Shown: positions 1 through 8,908, counted from the stretch's first letter. The stretch is 30,801 nucleotides of DNA from CAWUIO01 sp963922455 (GCA_963922455.1 CAWUIO010000082.1:1-30801), one strand, 5' to 3'. Numbers and translations: made by a program. Notes: a model not told the origin generated them from the letters alone.

Positions 1-13
1 AGGTAAATTATTC

Positions 14-42
14 AAAAGCCCCTTACATTAGGGGCTTTTTTT
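14..42. terminator. Intrinsic terminator, hairpin plus T-run
   Basis: A 10-bp stem (14-23 pairs with 30-39, arms AAAAGCCCCT/AGGGGCTTTT) closes a 6-nt loop and runs into a T-tract on the plus strand (36-42). It would stop a plus-strand gene lying left of the window. Because the left arm begins with A residues it can also serve the minus-strand TauE/SafE gene that ends at 55. Confidence 0.8.
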
Positions 43-54
43 ATGCCTTTTGGC

Positions 55-822
55 CTACATAAACCAGGACCAAAGCTTGTAAAAATGGATAATGGCCCCA
101 AATACCACCAAAACCAATAGACGGTAAATCCAAACATCGGCCCGATGATAACGAGTAGCAAAATTGGCCCCGATAAAAGCGCCTATACTTTGACCCACCG
201 CCGTGAGCAAACCCAAGCCCCAATCTACTTGCTGGTACACAATAAAAACCAACAAAACCGGTAATGCATAAGCTGCCACAATTAAAAGCTTTATAAAATT
301 GGCTCTCTCCAAGCCATAACCAACCCCCAAAACCAAGCCTGCCAGTAAAAACACGCCCACCCCCGCTTGTATAAATCCGCCATAAAACCCAATAGCAAAC
401 ATGCTTAGTATAGCCGCTGGGCTCCGATACTTCTTTTCAGATACCTGATCGGCTTTTTGTAACCAACGCTTGGGCCTGGCTAAAATAACTCCCAACATCA
501 CAATGAGAAGGATCCCAATAATTTCTTTTAATTGATTGGCACTTACTTGAGTAGCTACCCAAGCCCCTACTAAAGCCCCCAAGACACAAGGTATGATAGA
601 CCAACCCGTACCGTCAAAGGACATTCTTTTACTTCCCAAAAAAGTAAATACCCCTACCCCACTCTGAAAAAGGACGGCAACCCGGTTGGTCCCATTGGCT
701 ACCGGAGCGGGTAAACCCATGCCCATCAAAAGAGGAAGCATCACTAAACTTCCGCTTCCTGCCAAGGTATTAATAAAGCCAATCGGTATACTTATCAAAA
801 AAACGATGATATAATCAGACAT
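55..822 (-). CDS. TauE/SafE-family (sulfite exporter-like) membrane transporter
   Basis: 255-residue polytopic inner-membrane protein. The N-terminal segment IGFINTLAGSGSLVMLPLL followed by a Gly/Pro-rich stretch and an NGTNR motif is typical of the TauE/SafE (former DUF81) family, and a second half with similar spacing (GFYGGFIQAGVGVFLL) fits the family's internal duplication. About eight hydrophobic segments are visible. Family members move sulfite, sulfonates or other small organic anions; the substrate here cannot be read from sequence. Start is the ATG at 822; the next gene diverges 132 bp away, so this is probably a single-gene unit ending at the terminator around 14-42. Confidence 0.88.
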   Translation of the reverse strand: MSDYIIVFLISIPIGFINTLAGSGSLVMLPLLMGMGLPAPVANGTNRVAVLFQSGVGVFTFLGSKRMSFDGTGWSIIPCVLGALVGAWVATQVSANQLKEIIGILLIVMLGVILARPKRWLQKADQVSEKKYRSPAAILSMFAIGFYGGFIQAGVGVFLLAGLVLGVGYGLERANFIKLLIVAAYALPVLLVFIVYQQVDWGLGLLTAVGQSIGAFIGANFATRYHRADVWIYRLLVLVVFGAIIHFYKLWSWFM

Positions 823-954
823 AGAAGATAATGTTTTTACAAATCTGCTCCTTTACCCGGGATAAAACTAAATCTTTGCTAGGAATTTCCTGCCCAGCTC
901 AGGGCTTATGCCAAAATATCTGTAAAATTGCGTCTTACATTTTTTTAGCCCATC

Positions 955-2748
955 ATGAAATCTATCCGTCGGGAATTTTATCAAGAAAAAGAACAGGCTT
1001 GGCAAAAAAAGCTCCAAACTACCCGAAACCAAATTAACCGCATTGCCGCCCTCCGTTTACTGGCATTTTTAATTGGTTTTGGAGGCTTAATTTTTCTATG
1101 GCGCGCTGAGTTCTACAATCAGAGTTTCATACCACTTATTCTTTTTACCTTGATCTATTTATGGCTTATCAAGCGCCATCAATTTTGGAAAACGGAAAAA
1201 AAATTAGCCGATCAATTGATCCTCATAAATAAAAGGGAGGCCCAAAGTTTAGATTTTCAGTACGGAGAATTTAGAGACGGAGAAGCCTTTTATGAAGCAG
1301 AACATCCTTATTTACTCGATTTGGATCTTTTTGGCCCGGGCTCCCTCTATCAATACATGAACCGAGCGGCCACGTATATAGGAGAAAAGCGCCTAGCAGA
1401 TAATTTTAAATACCCAAGTACTTCAGCGGAGGAGATACGCACCCAACAAGCGGCCATTCAAGAACTCAAAGGAGAGGTAGACTGGCGGCAAACATTTCAA
1501 GCTAGCGGTTTGCCCATACAAGAAACCCAACACGAATACGAGGAAATACTCCAATGGATGAAAGAACCCCCCCGCCTCTATCCTCGTTTTCAGGGGGTGC
1601 TGTGGCTGGGGCCTGCTATGAGTGTAATTCTCTTAATGGCTGTAATCCTTAACTTGATCCCCTGGCAAGTTATACTCTACTTTGGTATCCTGCAATTGGC
1701 TTTTGTCGCAACATTTTTAATACCTTTGCAAGTTCATAGCCTCCGGATATCCAAACTGGGCCCCTTATTAAGAAAATATCAAAGACTACTTTTTCTTATT
1801 GAAAACCGAAGTTTTCAGTCTCAACCCTTACAAGAATTACAAAATAAATTACGGACCGGAGAAAAAGCAGCCCACGAAAAAATACAGACGCTCATCAATG
1901 CTATCGATTCGGCCGAACTAGGAGGTAGTATGTTTGGCCTGATTTTCAACGGACTGTTTTTATGGAGTTTACAGTTTTTATATAGGGTGGAAGTTTGGCA
2001 AAAAGCCTATGGCCAAGAATTGTCTCACTATCTCAAGGGGATTGCCGAATTTGACAACTGGAACAGCTTGGCCAACTTTGCCGCTAATAATTCCCACTAC
2101 CCATTTCCCAACATACAAGAAGAAGGCTTTGCTTTACAATCCAATTCCTTGGGGCATCCGCTTATTCCCGGAGACCGGAGGGTGAACAACCCCGTCCGTT
2201 TTAACCACTTTGGCCAAATCAATATTATCACCGGGGCCAATATGGCGGGAAAGAGTACCTACTTACGCTCCATTGCAATCAATTTAATCTTGGCAAAAAT
2301 GGGGGCACCCGTTTGCGCCGAAGATTTTACGTTTACCCCCCTTCCCTTGTACAGCAGCATGCGGAACCAGGATTCGCTTGGCGACAATGAATCCTTTTTT
2401 TATGCCGAACTCAAAAAACTAAAAAGAATTATCGAGCACCTGAAAGAAGAAGAAAAGATTTTTATAATCCTGGATGAAATCCTAAAGGGGACCAATTCGG
2501 CCGACCAACACAAGGGTTCTGAAGCCCTAATCGAGCAATTGATTCGTTTAGGAGGAATTGGCCTGATCGCAACCCACGATTTGAAACTAGGTGAACTGGC
2601 AAAAAAATATCCCGATTCCGTGATAAACTATTGCTTTGAAATTGAGATTCAAAACGATGAACTGCAATTTGATTACAAATTACGGCCCGGGATCAATAGC
2701 CATCTCAATGCCACGTTTTTGATGAAAAAAATGGGAATAACCGTATAG
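955..2748 (+). CDS. Membrane-anchored MutS-like ATPase
   Basis: 597 residues. The C-terminal third is a MutS ATPase domain (domain V): Walker A GANMAGKST (about 427-435), a conserved SMRNQDSLGDNESFF segment (467-482), Walker B IIILDEILKGT (about 504-513) and the ATHD segment (539-542). There is no MutS mismatch-recognition domain I and no Smr endonuclease tail. Instead two hydrophobic helices lie near residues 31-50 and 56-72 and two more near 215-258, so the ATPase and clamp-like helices should be tethered to the inner membrane. Such MutS paralogues are common in Bacteroidota but their role is unknown; ordinary mismatch repair is unlikely. ATG at 955; its stop is 2 bp from the stop of the convergent WG-repeat gene, with no terminator between them. 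Confidence 0.85.
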   Translation: MKSIRREFYQEKEQAWQKKLQTTRNQINRIAALRLLAFLIGFGGLIFLWRAEFYNQSFIPLILFTLIYLWLIKRHQFWKTEKKLADQLILINKREAQSLDFQYGEFRDGEAFYEAEHPYLLDLDLFGPGSLYQYMNRAATYIGEKRLADNFKYPSTSAEEIRTQQAAIQELKGEVDWRQTFQASGLPIQETQHEYEEILQWMKEPPRLYPRFQGVLWLGPAMSVILLMAVILNLIPWQVILYFGILQLAFVATFLIPLQVHSLRISKLGPLLRKYQRLLFLIENRSFQSQPLQELQNKLRTGEKAAHEKIQTLINAIDSAELGGSMFGLIFNGLFLWSLQFLYRVEVWQKAYGQELSHYLKGIAEFDNWNSLANFAANNSHYPFPNIQEEGFALQSNSLGHPLIPGDRRVNNPVRFNHFGQINIITGANMAGKSTYLRSIAINLILAKMGAPVCAEDFTFTPLPLYSSMRNQDSLGDNESFFYAELKKLKRIIEHLKEEEKIFIILDEILKGTNSADQHKGSEALIEQLIRLGGIGLIATHDLKLGELAKKYPDSVINYCFEIEIQNDELQFDYKLRPGINSHLNATFLMKKMGITV

Positions 2749-2750
2749 GC

Positions 2751-3764
2751 TTACTCAAAGTACTCCTTGCCCTCTTGGTCAATGTAGCCTTTTTCGCCTT
2801 CATAAAACACCTCGGCAAAGCCTTGGAAGAAGCCATACGTGTCCTCATAATTCAAAGGAATCACAATTTCCCCACTGGGGTCAATAAAACCGTACATCTG
2901 GTCCAGCTCAACCGCCGCTCGCCCGTCTTCAAAATGAGTGGCAAAATCAAAACGGCAGCCAATCACCATACTCCCGCTTTTATTGATAAAACCAGTGGCT
3001 AAATTCACCTCAACGGCGGCCAGTCCTTCGTGAAAAGGATTGGCAAAATCATACTTTGCCGGAATCACAATTTCCCCCTGCTTGTTGATATAGCCCATCA
3101 GGCCATCCATCTCTATAATGGCCATATCGTCCTGGAAGGATGAAGCCCGATCAAACTGAGGGGCAATGATTGTTTCTCCCGCGCTATTTATAAACCCAAA
3201 CTTTTCCCCAATTCTTACCGGGGCCAGCCCTTCTTTAAACCCATAAGCCTCCTCGTATTGGAAGGGAATACGTATCTTTCCTTCCAAGTCTAAATACCCA
3301 ACTTTTCCATCTTTTCGTACGGCTACTACCGATTCATTGAACCCTCCAATTTCATCATCCACCAGCTCGTATTCCATCGGGATTACAATATTGCCTTCCA
3401 AGTTGATAAAACCCGTATGATTATCTTGACTCACCGCCGCTAAACCCTCCTGAAATTCCATAACATCCTCATACTGGCAAGGGCACACCATATTGCCCAT
3501 CAAATCAATAAACCCATAGGCCTCATCATCTTTTACAATAGCCCTTCCATCCTGAAAGGCATACGCTTCTTCATACACACACGGTACCACTTCATTCCCC
3601 TCTCTATCAATAAAGCCATACAAATCATTTCGGGCAATACGCGCTCGGTCTTCCTGAAAAAGCACCGCGTCTTCGTATTGAGCTTTGATCAATAGTTCTT
3701 TTTGAGGATTACAAAAACCCCATAAGGAACCCTTACGATAAGGAATGAGCACATCGTGTTTCAT
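2751..3764 (-). CDS. WG-repeat protein
   Basis: 337 residues made almost wholly of WG (KWG) repeats of about 33-36 residues: nine full units and one truncated unit at the C-terminus. Each has the pattern YGFID..G..VIP..Y(E/D)....F.(E/D)G.A.V. No signal peptide and no extra catalytic domain is seen, so this looks like a cytoplasmic repeat-scaffold protein, probably for protein-protein contacts; the function of WG proteins is not established. The repeats have diverged at the protein level (for example CVYEEAYAF versus EYELVDDEIGGF), so it is not a recent expansion. ATG at 3764, preceded by a promoter-like pair at 3791-3819. It converges on the MutS-like gene with a 2-bp gap. Confidence 0.9.
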   Translation of the reverse strand: MKHDVLIPYRKGSLWGFCNPQKELLIKAQYEDAVLFQEDRARIARNDLYGFIDREGNEVVPCVYEEAYAFQDGRAIVKDDEAYGFIDLMGNMVCPCQYEDVMEFQEGLAAVSQDNHTGFINLEGNIVIPMEYELVDDEIGGFNESVVAVRKDGKVGYLDLEGKIRIPFQYEEAYGFKEGLAPVRIGEKFGFINSAGETIIAPQFDRASSFQDDMAIIEMDGLMGYINKQGEIVIPAKYDFANPFHEGLAAVEVNLATGFINKSGSMVIGCRFDFATHFEDGRAAVELDQMYGFIDPSGEIVIPLNYEDTYGFFQGFAEVFYEGEKGYIDQEGKEYFE

Positions 3765-3790
3765 GGACGTAAAAAAAATTTATATTAATT

Positions 3791-3819
3791 CCAATGTAGT
3801 GATAAATTGGCATTGACAA
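3791..3819 (-). promoter_or_regulatory. Candidate Bacteroidota promoter for the WG-repeat gene
   Basis: On the minus strand, TTG (3819-3817) is followed after 18 nt by TACATTGG (3798-3791). This fits the -33 TTG / -7 TAnnTTTG scheme with one mismatch and would give a leader of about 20 nt before the ATG at 3764. Pattern match only. Confidence 0.4.
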
Positions 3820-3870
3820 GCCTTAAAACCAGGAATTTTTATGCTTTTTTTGTTAATAAAAAAATTATAC

Positions 3871-3998
3871 GGGGCTTGCCCGCGCTTGAAAATAAAGTTC
3901 AACCTGAAAAATGTGCCCGCGCGGGCCGGGCTCTCGCTACTCGCTGCCCTTCCCCCCAGGCCTACACGAGCTCAAACATGCCGCTCCATCCCTAAGCC
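3871..3998 (+). repeat. Structured intergenic repeat, copy 1 (subtype A)
   Basis: GC-rich element in an otherwise A/T-rich gap between the WG gene and ispE. Ends pair: GGCTT (3873-3877) with AAGCC (3994-3998). Variable hairpin: GCCCGCGC (3878-3885) with GCGCGGGC (3919-3926), 8 bp, loop 33 nt; the loop itself holds TTGAA/TTCAA. Third helix: CTCG (3940-3943) with CGAG (3967-3970). The right half matches the other copies (TCTCGCTACTCGC and CTCAAACA.GCCGCTCCATC). No coding sense is evident; short open frames running through it are incidental. Confidence 0.9.
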
Positions 3999-4024
3999 AA
4001 ATTTGGGCCGATGAAACGATACGT

Positions 4025-4840
4025 TTACAATTGAAAATCACCTTGCCAGAGTTCATAATTTTGCTCAGAAAATATACTGGTCTCAACCGCTCCCGAAAAA
4101 ATACCGTATAGACAAGATCCTGAGCCACTCATACTGGCGTAGATGGCCCCCAGCTTGTACAAATTCTGTTTTATTTCTGCCAGTTGAGGATATTTTTGGA
4201 ACAGCCCATCCTCAAAACCATTATGTACCCGGTCTTTCCAAGTATCCATGGGAAGCTGTAGACTTTCCTTTAAGGTATAGGCAGGCAGTTGAGGTTTTAT
4301 AGCTTGGTAAGCTTCCTTGGTACTAATATGGAGTTTGGGGTATATCATCAATAAGCTGCCTTGACAGGAAGAGGGGCATAAATCTGAAAACTCATCTCCC
4401 CTCCCTTCGCCAAACTTTGGCGTATTTTCCACAAAAAAGGGACAATCACTACCCAATTGCCGGGCATAATCTTCCAATTGGGGGCTTGGCAAGCCCAGGT
4501 CAAACTGTTGGTTGAGATTATTTAAGGTAAAGCTGGCATCGGCAGAACCCCCACCTAGACCGGCTCCAATCGGGATAACTTTGTGCAAGTGTATGTGCAC
4601 AGGGGGGAGATCAAAGTCTTTTTTTAATAACTCATAAGCCTGGATACATAAGTTTCCCTTGGGGTCGGGAGGGATCTCACGTCCACTGCTTGTAAATTCT
4701 AAGCGATGATGTGGGATTATTTCTAGAATATCACACCAAGCTACCGGAACAAAAAAGGATTCCAGATCGTGAAATCCATCCGGGCGTTTGCGTAAAATAT
4801 TCAAACCTATGTTTATCTTCGCATTAGGGAAACTTACCAT
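4025..4840 (-). CDS. ispE: 4-diphosphocytidyl-2-C-methyl-D-erythritol kinase
   Basis: 271 residues, usual length for IspE, the GHMP kinase that phosphorylates the 2-hydroxyl of CDP-methylerythritol in the cytoplasmic MEP pathway of isoprenoid synthesis. Visible hallmarks: N-terminal AKINIGLNI with Lys8, RPDGFHDLES (19-28), the ATP-binding glycine loop GAGLGGGSADAS (92-103), LGSDCPFF carrying the catalytic Asp132, and the C-terminal SMSGSGSCLYG loop. ATG at 4840. It stands alone; the oxidoreductase diverges from a shared 142-bp gap, and a structured repeat lies 27 bp beyond its stop. Confidence 0.96.
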   Translation of the reverse strand: MVSFPNAKINIGLNILRKRPDGFHDLESFFVPVAWCDILEIIPHHRLEFTSSGREIPPDPKGNLCIQAYELLKKDFDLPPVHIHLHKVIPIGAGLGGGSADASFTLNNLNQQFDLGLPSPQLEDYARQLGSDCPFFVENTPKFGEGRGDEFSDLCPSSCQGSLLMIYPKLHISTKEAYQAIKPQLPAYTLKESLQLPMDTWKDRVHNGFEDGLFQKYPQLAEIKQNLYKLGAIYASMSGSGSCLYGIFSGAVETSIFSEQNYELWQGDFQL

Positions 4841-4982
4841 ATGTTTAAAAAGGAAAAAATAAAGGGCTAATAGGCTCTATTATTCAAAGCACATCAAAAA
4901 ATCCGGGTCAAATTAGCAAAAAAATTACGAGCAAAAAATTATATAAGTGCTTCCTTCGTTTCCCAGCCTAAATCTTGATTGA

Positions 4983-5960
4983 ATGAAAGCCGTTTTGTGT
5001 AAAAAATGGGGTAGTCCGGATGATCTGGTTTTAGAAGATATTGAGAGCCCCGTTCCCAAAGAGGATGAAGTATTAATCGCTGTCAAAGCTGTCGGGCTTA
5101 ATTTTCCCGACATCATGATGGTGGCCGGACGTTATCAGGCCAAACCTCCCTTCCCTTTTGTTCCGGGAGGGGAAATAGCTGGCTATGTAATTGCCTTAGG
5201 AGAAAATGTAAGGCATCTCAAAGTTGGAGACCGGGTCTCGGCCCTTTGTGGCACGGGAGGGCTGGCCGAAGAAGTATGCACCTCCTCTAGTAATGTATTT
5301 CTGGTACCCCCCGGCATCGATTTTGTGACCGCCTCTTCGCTTATGGTGGCCTATGGTTTGGCCTATCTGGGGCTGAAATACCGAGCCTCTATCAAATCTT
5401 TTGATACCCTCTTAGTGCACGGAGCAGGTGGCGGCTTGGGATTGGCTGCAGTTAATATGGGGGCCGCCCTAGGAGCCAAAGTTATTGCCAATTCTAGTAG
5501 TGCCGAAAAATTAGAGATTGCCCGGGAACAAGGAGCACAACACCTGATTAATTATACCCAAGAAAATTTTGTTGAAAAAGTAAAGGAATACACCCAGGAC
5601 CGGGGGGCAAACATTATCTATGACCCCGTCGGGGGAGATCTTTTTGACAAATCTCTATACTGTGTAGCCTGGGAAGGTAAAATACTTGTGATCGGTTTTG
5701 CTAGCGGGAGAATACCCGAAATCTCGGTAAATCGCTTATTATTAAACAATCTATCTTTGTATGGAGTCTTTTTGGGAGCCTACAAATACCATAAATCCGA
5801 ACTGATCCAAATTGCTATCCCTCAAATTATACAGTGGGCCGAAGAAGGAAAGATAAGTCCATACGTTTCTAAAACGTACCCCCTAGATAAAGCGGCCGAT
5901 GCTTTAATTGCCTTGGGTAAAGGAGAAGTTATTGGTAAAGTCGTGGTCAAAGTAGATTAG
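4983..5960 (+). CDS. NADPH:quinone oxidoreductase-type MDR protein
   Basis: 325 residues of the zinc-independent medium-chain dehydrogenase/reductase family. The N-terminal GroES-like half includes VGLNFPDIMMVAGRY and PFVPGGEIAGYV; the Rossmann half has the nucleotide loop HGAGGGLGLAAV (about 146-155), followed by AKVIANSSSAEKL, where the serines after the second strand suggest preference for NADPH. No structural-zinc cysteine cluster is present. Family members reduce quinones or activated alkenes; the natural substrate is unknown. ATG at 4983. No downstream partner: the next gene starts 235 bp later. Confidence 0.9.
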   Translation: MKAVLCKKWGSPDDLVLEDIESPVPKEDEVLIAVKAVGLNFPDIMMVAGRYQAKPPFPFVPGGEIAGYVIALGENVRHLKVGDRVSALCGTGGLAEEVCTSSSNVFLVPPGIDFVTASSLMVAYGLAYLGLKYRASIKSFDTLLVHGAGGGLGLAAVNMGAALGAKVIANSSSAEKLEIAREQGAQHLINYTQENFVEKVKEYTQDRGANIIYDPVGGDLFDKSLYCVAWEGKILVIGFASGRIPEISVNRLLLNNLSLYGVFLGAYKYHKSELIQIAIPQIIQWAEEGKISPYVSKTYPLDKAADALIALGKGEVIGKVVVKVD

Positions 5961-6030
5961 CCCAAAGCCCTAATTCTTTGCCGGAAATATAATAAACTGT
6001 TTAAATTTACCCCCCTTGAGCAGCAAAGAG

Positions 6031-6147
6031 CCATTTTAAAAGGGAAATACAGGCATCTGATTGTATCATTTTCATCGTCCATAGTGCTAGGGCTACTATG
6101 GGCACCTGCTTGGTCTCATCAGTCGTCTAAATAGTCCCTTTTAGTGG
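6031..6147. other. Palindromic intergenic element, nested stem-loops
   Basis: In the gap before the SGNH gene, TAAAAGGGA (6037-6045) pairs exactly with TCCCTTTTA (6135-6143), and the outer ends read CCA...TGG. Inside, CCATAGT and ACTATGG (about 6080-6102) form a second 7-bp hairpin. There is no T-run in the terminator position and no open frame. It could be a small folded RNA, a leader structure for the esterase gene, or a short non-autonomous element with inverted ends; no clear target duplication is seen. Confidence 0.45.
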
Positions 6148-6195
6148 ACAAAATCTAGACCTAAACAGTTTCTAATTAAATTATAATTGAAAGTC

Positions 6196-6930
6196 ATGCA
6201 TTTTTTTTTCTCAATCGCTGAGTATTTCCATAAACCCTGGGTTGTTTGGGTAACCCTGCTCTTGTCTGTAGCTTGCCGCACAGAAAGCCCTTCAAATAAT
6301 AGCCAAGGTGATGCAGAAACATCGGCCAACTCCTCACAATCCGATATTTCCCCGGCAGAAGAAGATCCCAAACAACAAACGATCCTGTTTTTTGGGAATA
6401 GCATTACTGCGGGTTACGGTTTGGATGAATCCCAGGCATTTCCGGCCCTTATTCAGCAAAAAATTGATTCCCTAGACTTGTCTTTTGCCGTGGTAAATGC
6501 GGGACTAAGTGGAGAAACTACGGCGGCAGGTGCCAATCGTATTGACTGGGTGCTCAAGCAAAAAATTGATTACTTCGTTTTAGAGCTGGGGGGGAATGAT
6601 GGACTCCGAGGTTTAAACCCCGAGGAAACCCAAAAAAACTTAGGAATCATCATTGAAAAAGTAAAAGAAAAATACCCGGAGGTCAAAATATTACTTACTG
6701 GGATTGAAGTTCCTCCCAATATGGGGCCCGACTATGCCCAGGCTTTCCGAGAGGTCTTTCCACAAGTAGCCGAAAAGTATGATTTAGCGCTTATGCCCTT
6801 CATCTTACAGGACGTAGGGGGTATACCCGAGCTAAATCAGGCAGATGGCATTCACCCCACCCCAGAGGGCCATCAGATTATAGCGGATAATCTTTGGGAA
6901 GTTCTAAAAGGGGTTCTTGGGCTTGAATAG
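6196..6930 (+). CDS. SGNH/GDSL esterase lipoprotein (TesA/arylesterase type)
   Basis: 244 residues from the ATG at 6196; an in-frame TTG nine bases upstream (6187) could add three residues but is less likely. The N-terminus has a hydrophobic stretch ending LLLSVAC (Cys27), a probable lipidation site, then a Ser/Asn/Glu-rich linker to about residue 60. SGNH blocks: FFGNSITAGYG (Ser69; the usual GDS is GNS here), LSGET (block II Gly), GGNDG (Asn134) and DGIHP (Asp217, His220). Expected to hydrolyse small esters or thioesters in the periplasm or at the outer membrane. Closest to the TesA/arylesterase subgroup by the AGYGLDESQAFPALIQ stretch. A minus-oriented repeat copy follows 22 bp after the stop. 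Confidence 0.9.
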   Translation: MHFFFSIAEYFHKPWVVWVTLLLSVACRTESPSNNSQGDAETSANSSQSDISPAEEDPKQQTILFFGNSITAGYGLDESQAFPALIQQKIDSLDLSFAVVNAGLSGETTAAGANRIDWVLKQKIDYFVLELGGNDGLRGLNPEETQKNLGIIIEKVKEKYPEVKILLTGIEVPPNMGPDYAQAFREVFPQVAEKYDLALMPFILQDVGGIPELNQADGIHPTPEGHQIIADNLWEVLKGVLGLE

Positions 6931-6952
6931 CATGGCCTTTCTTTGGCTTTTT

Positions 6953-7081
6953 GGCTTAGGGATAGAGCTATTGTTTGAGCCCGTCGCTGGCTGCGGGTTG
7001 GCCGGCGAGTAGCGAAAGCCCGACCCGCTGGGCAGCTCATGGATAATTAAGGAAAAGAAAGAATAACAGCGGGTAAGCCCC
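6953..7081 (-). repeat. Structured intergenic repeat, copy 2 (subtype B)
   Basis: Lies between the convergent esterase and OmpA-protein genes. Plus-strand coordinates: GGCTT (6953-6957) pairs with AAGCC (7075-7079). The variable hairpin is ACCCGCTG (7023-7030) with CAGCGGGT (7067-7074), 8 bp, 36-nt loop rich in A on the plus strand. The constant half reads, on the minus strand, TCGGGCTTTCGCTACTCGCC then CAGCCAGCGACGGGCTC, slightly diverged from copies 4 and 5. Confidence 0.9.
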
Positions 7082-7102
7082 AGGATTATCAGATCTTGCT
7101 AA

Positions 7103-8908
7103 TTAATAACCCATTAGAGAGAGTATCTTCTTGATAATTTTATACTCCGTACGTCGGTTTTTGGCTCGGTTGGCCGGGGTATCATTCGGGAAAAGAGGTT
7201 CCTCTTCGCCCTTCCCTCTCACTTTGATTCGTTGGGGCGCGATGCCTTCACTAATTAAATAATCGGCCACCGATTGGGCTCTTCTTTCGGATAGACTTAG
7301 GTTGTAACTAGCGGGCCCTATGTTACAAGTATGACCGATAATTTCTACCTCAGTGCTAGGATACTGCTTTAAATAAGCCAATAAGCTTTGTACATAGGGC
7401 TGTTTCTCAGCTTGTACATCACTGCGGTCAAAGAGAAAGGTTACTTCAAAATCAAAGTCAGGGTCCGGAATCTGCCCTGTATTGTTGTGGTTGTCGGTGG
7501 TATCTTGCCCTCCCCCGGATGCAATCAAAGTCAGGCCACTCATGTCTAAGGGAGGGAGTTCCATACGAGGGGCCGAAATCACATATATATCTTCCATTCC
7601 TAAACCGGCCGCATCATTCGAGACGTAGTAGCCCGTACGGTTATCGGGGGTAAGGACCAAGTGTAGGTCATCATCTGGGCCATTAATTGGGTACCCCAGA
7701 CTAATAGGCTCCGACCATTCGGTGTCAGATACTTTTTGGGAACGGTAAATATCAAAGCCCCCCATACTGGCGTGGCCACGAGAACTAAAATACAGATATT
7801 GGCCATCAAAGCTTAAGAAGGGGGCATCATCATCATAAGGGGTATTTATTTTGGGGCCTAGGTTTTCGGGAGTGCCCCAGCTACCATCTCCTTGTTTTTT
7901 TGTACGGTAAATGTCTAAACCACCGAATCCGCCCTCGCGGCTACTGGCGAAATACATGGTGTTACCGTCTTCGCTGAGGGATAAGGAGGTTTCTTGAAAT
8001 TTGGTATTGATTTCTTTCCCTAGTTTTTGGGGTTTAGACCAGGTTTTGGAGTTGGAGTTATATTTGGAGACAAAGAGGTCTCCTTTTTTACGATCTCGAT
8101 ATAAGTAGAGGGTTTGCCCATCGGCCGAGAGGGCCGCTCCCGCATCGTGATATTTTCGGTTTATTTGCAATCGTTGGGGGTTTCCCCAACCGGCCCCTGA
8201 ATGTTGAGACTGATAAATGTCTTCAAAGTAAAGGTTATCCGTTAAGGAAATCTTACCACCAGTTGTCGAGGGGCGTCGTGATGTAAAAACGAGGGTGGTG
8301 GTATCCTCACTAATTAAGGGCACATAGTCGGGATAAATCGAGTTAATGACCGAACCTAGATTACGAATCGATGCCAGTAAAGGACGGTTGGTATAGGTAT
8401 TCCCGTTTTTACATTCCTCGATAAATTGCTCAAGGGCCAACTTTCGGGAACTTACAAAAGCCATATCCTCATCTAAATATTTGGGCTCGGTATTGGCTTT
8501 GATATCTTGCTCCTCGTTTTCTAGATCTTTTAATGCTTTTTGATAGTGCTCAATGGCTACATCAAAGTCGCTTAGTAAATGATGTGTTTGTCCCAGGCGT
8601 AAATTTAGATCCTGGTAATTGGGGTCTTGGGAGGCCGTTTGTTGAAAATAATTCAGGGCTTCGGATTTTTGAGAAAGGTTTAGATGGCAAACCCCGATAT
8701 TATATAAATAGCTCGGATTGTTAGGGTTGTTTTCTAGAAGTGTATGATATATTTCCAAAGCCACTGGGTACTCTTCATATCGCATAGTAATTTCTCCATC
8801 TCTCTCGAGGCGTTTTACTTTTTTAGGGCTGAGTTGACAGAGAACAGGAAAAGAAAAAAATAACAGTAGCAGGGTAAAAAGTATATTAAATCTATTCATA
8901 ATACGCAT
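7103..8908 (-). CDS. TPR-PD40-OmpA outer-membrane-associated protein, PorE-like
   Basis: 601 residues; signal peptide NRFNILFTLLLLFFSF ending near VLCQ. Order: TPR-like helices (about 35-150); a PD40/WD40-like propeller with blades such as LSEDGNTMYFASSREGGFGG and LSFDGQYLYFSSRG (about 195-445); a short Ser/Gly/Asn linker; OmpA peptidoglycan-binding domain (about 485-598) with NLSLSERRAQSVADYL and NRRTEY. This architecture is that of PorE, which links the T9SS ring to peptidoglycan, but many Bacteroidota paralogues share it. The usual GHTD of the OmpA domain reads GHTC, so the diaminopimelate-binding Asp is replaced by Cys, a variant seen in some relatives. ATG at 8908; Met4 is an alternative. 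It follows the barrel gene by 81 bp, without a terminator. Confidence 0.87.
   Translation of the reverse strand: MRIMNRFNILFTLLLLFFSFPVLCQLSPKKVKRLERDGEITMRYEEYPVALEIYHTLLENNPNNPSYLYNIGVCHLNLSQKSEALNYFQQTASQDPNYQDLNLRLGQTHHLLSDFDVAIEHYQKALKDLENEEQDIKANTEPKYLDEDMAFVSSRKLALEQFIEECKNGNTYTNRPLLASIRNLGSVINSIYPDYVPLISEDTTTLVFTSRRPSTTGGKISLTDNLYFEDIYQSQHSGAGWGNPQRLQINRKYHDAGAALSADGQTLYLYRDRKKGDLFVSKYNSNSKTWSKPQKLGKEINTKFQETSLSLSEDGNTMYFASSREGGFGGLDIYRTKKQGDGSWGTPENLGPKINTPYDDDAPFLSFDGQYLYFSSRGHASMGGFDIYRSQKVSDTEWSEPISLGYPINGPDDDLHLVLTPDNRTGYYVSNDAAGLGMEDIYVISAPRMELPPLDMSGLTLIASGGGQDTTDNHNNTGQIPDPDFDFEVTFLFDRSDVQAEKQPYVQSLLAYLKQYPSTEVEIIGHTCNIGPASYNLSLSERRAQSVADYLISEGIAPQRIKVRGKGEEEPLFPNDTPANRAKNRRTEYKIIKKILSLMGY

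Noticed and set aside
3911..4128. Short open frames on both strands over repeat copy 1 and the end of ispE
   Set aside because: They read repeat sequence or overlap ispE in another frame; ispE is certain.
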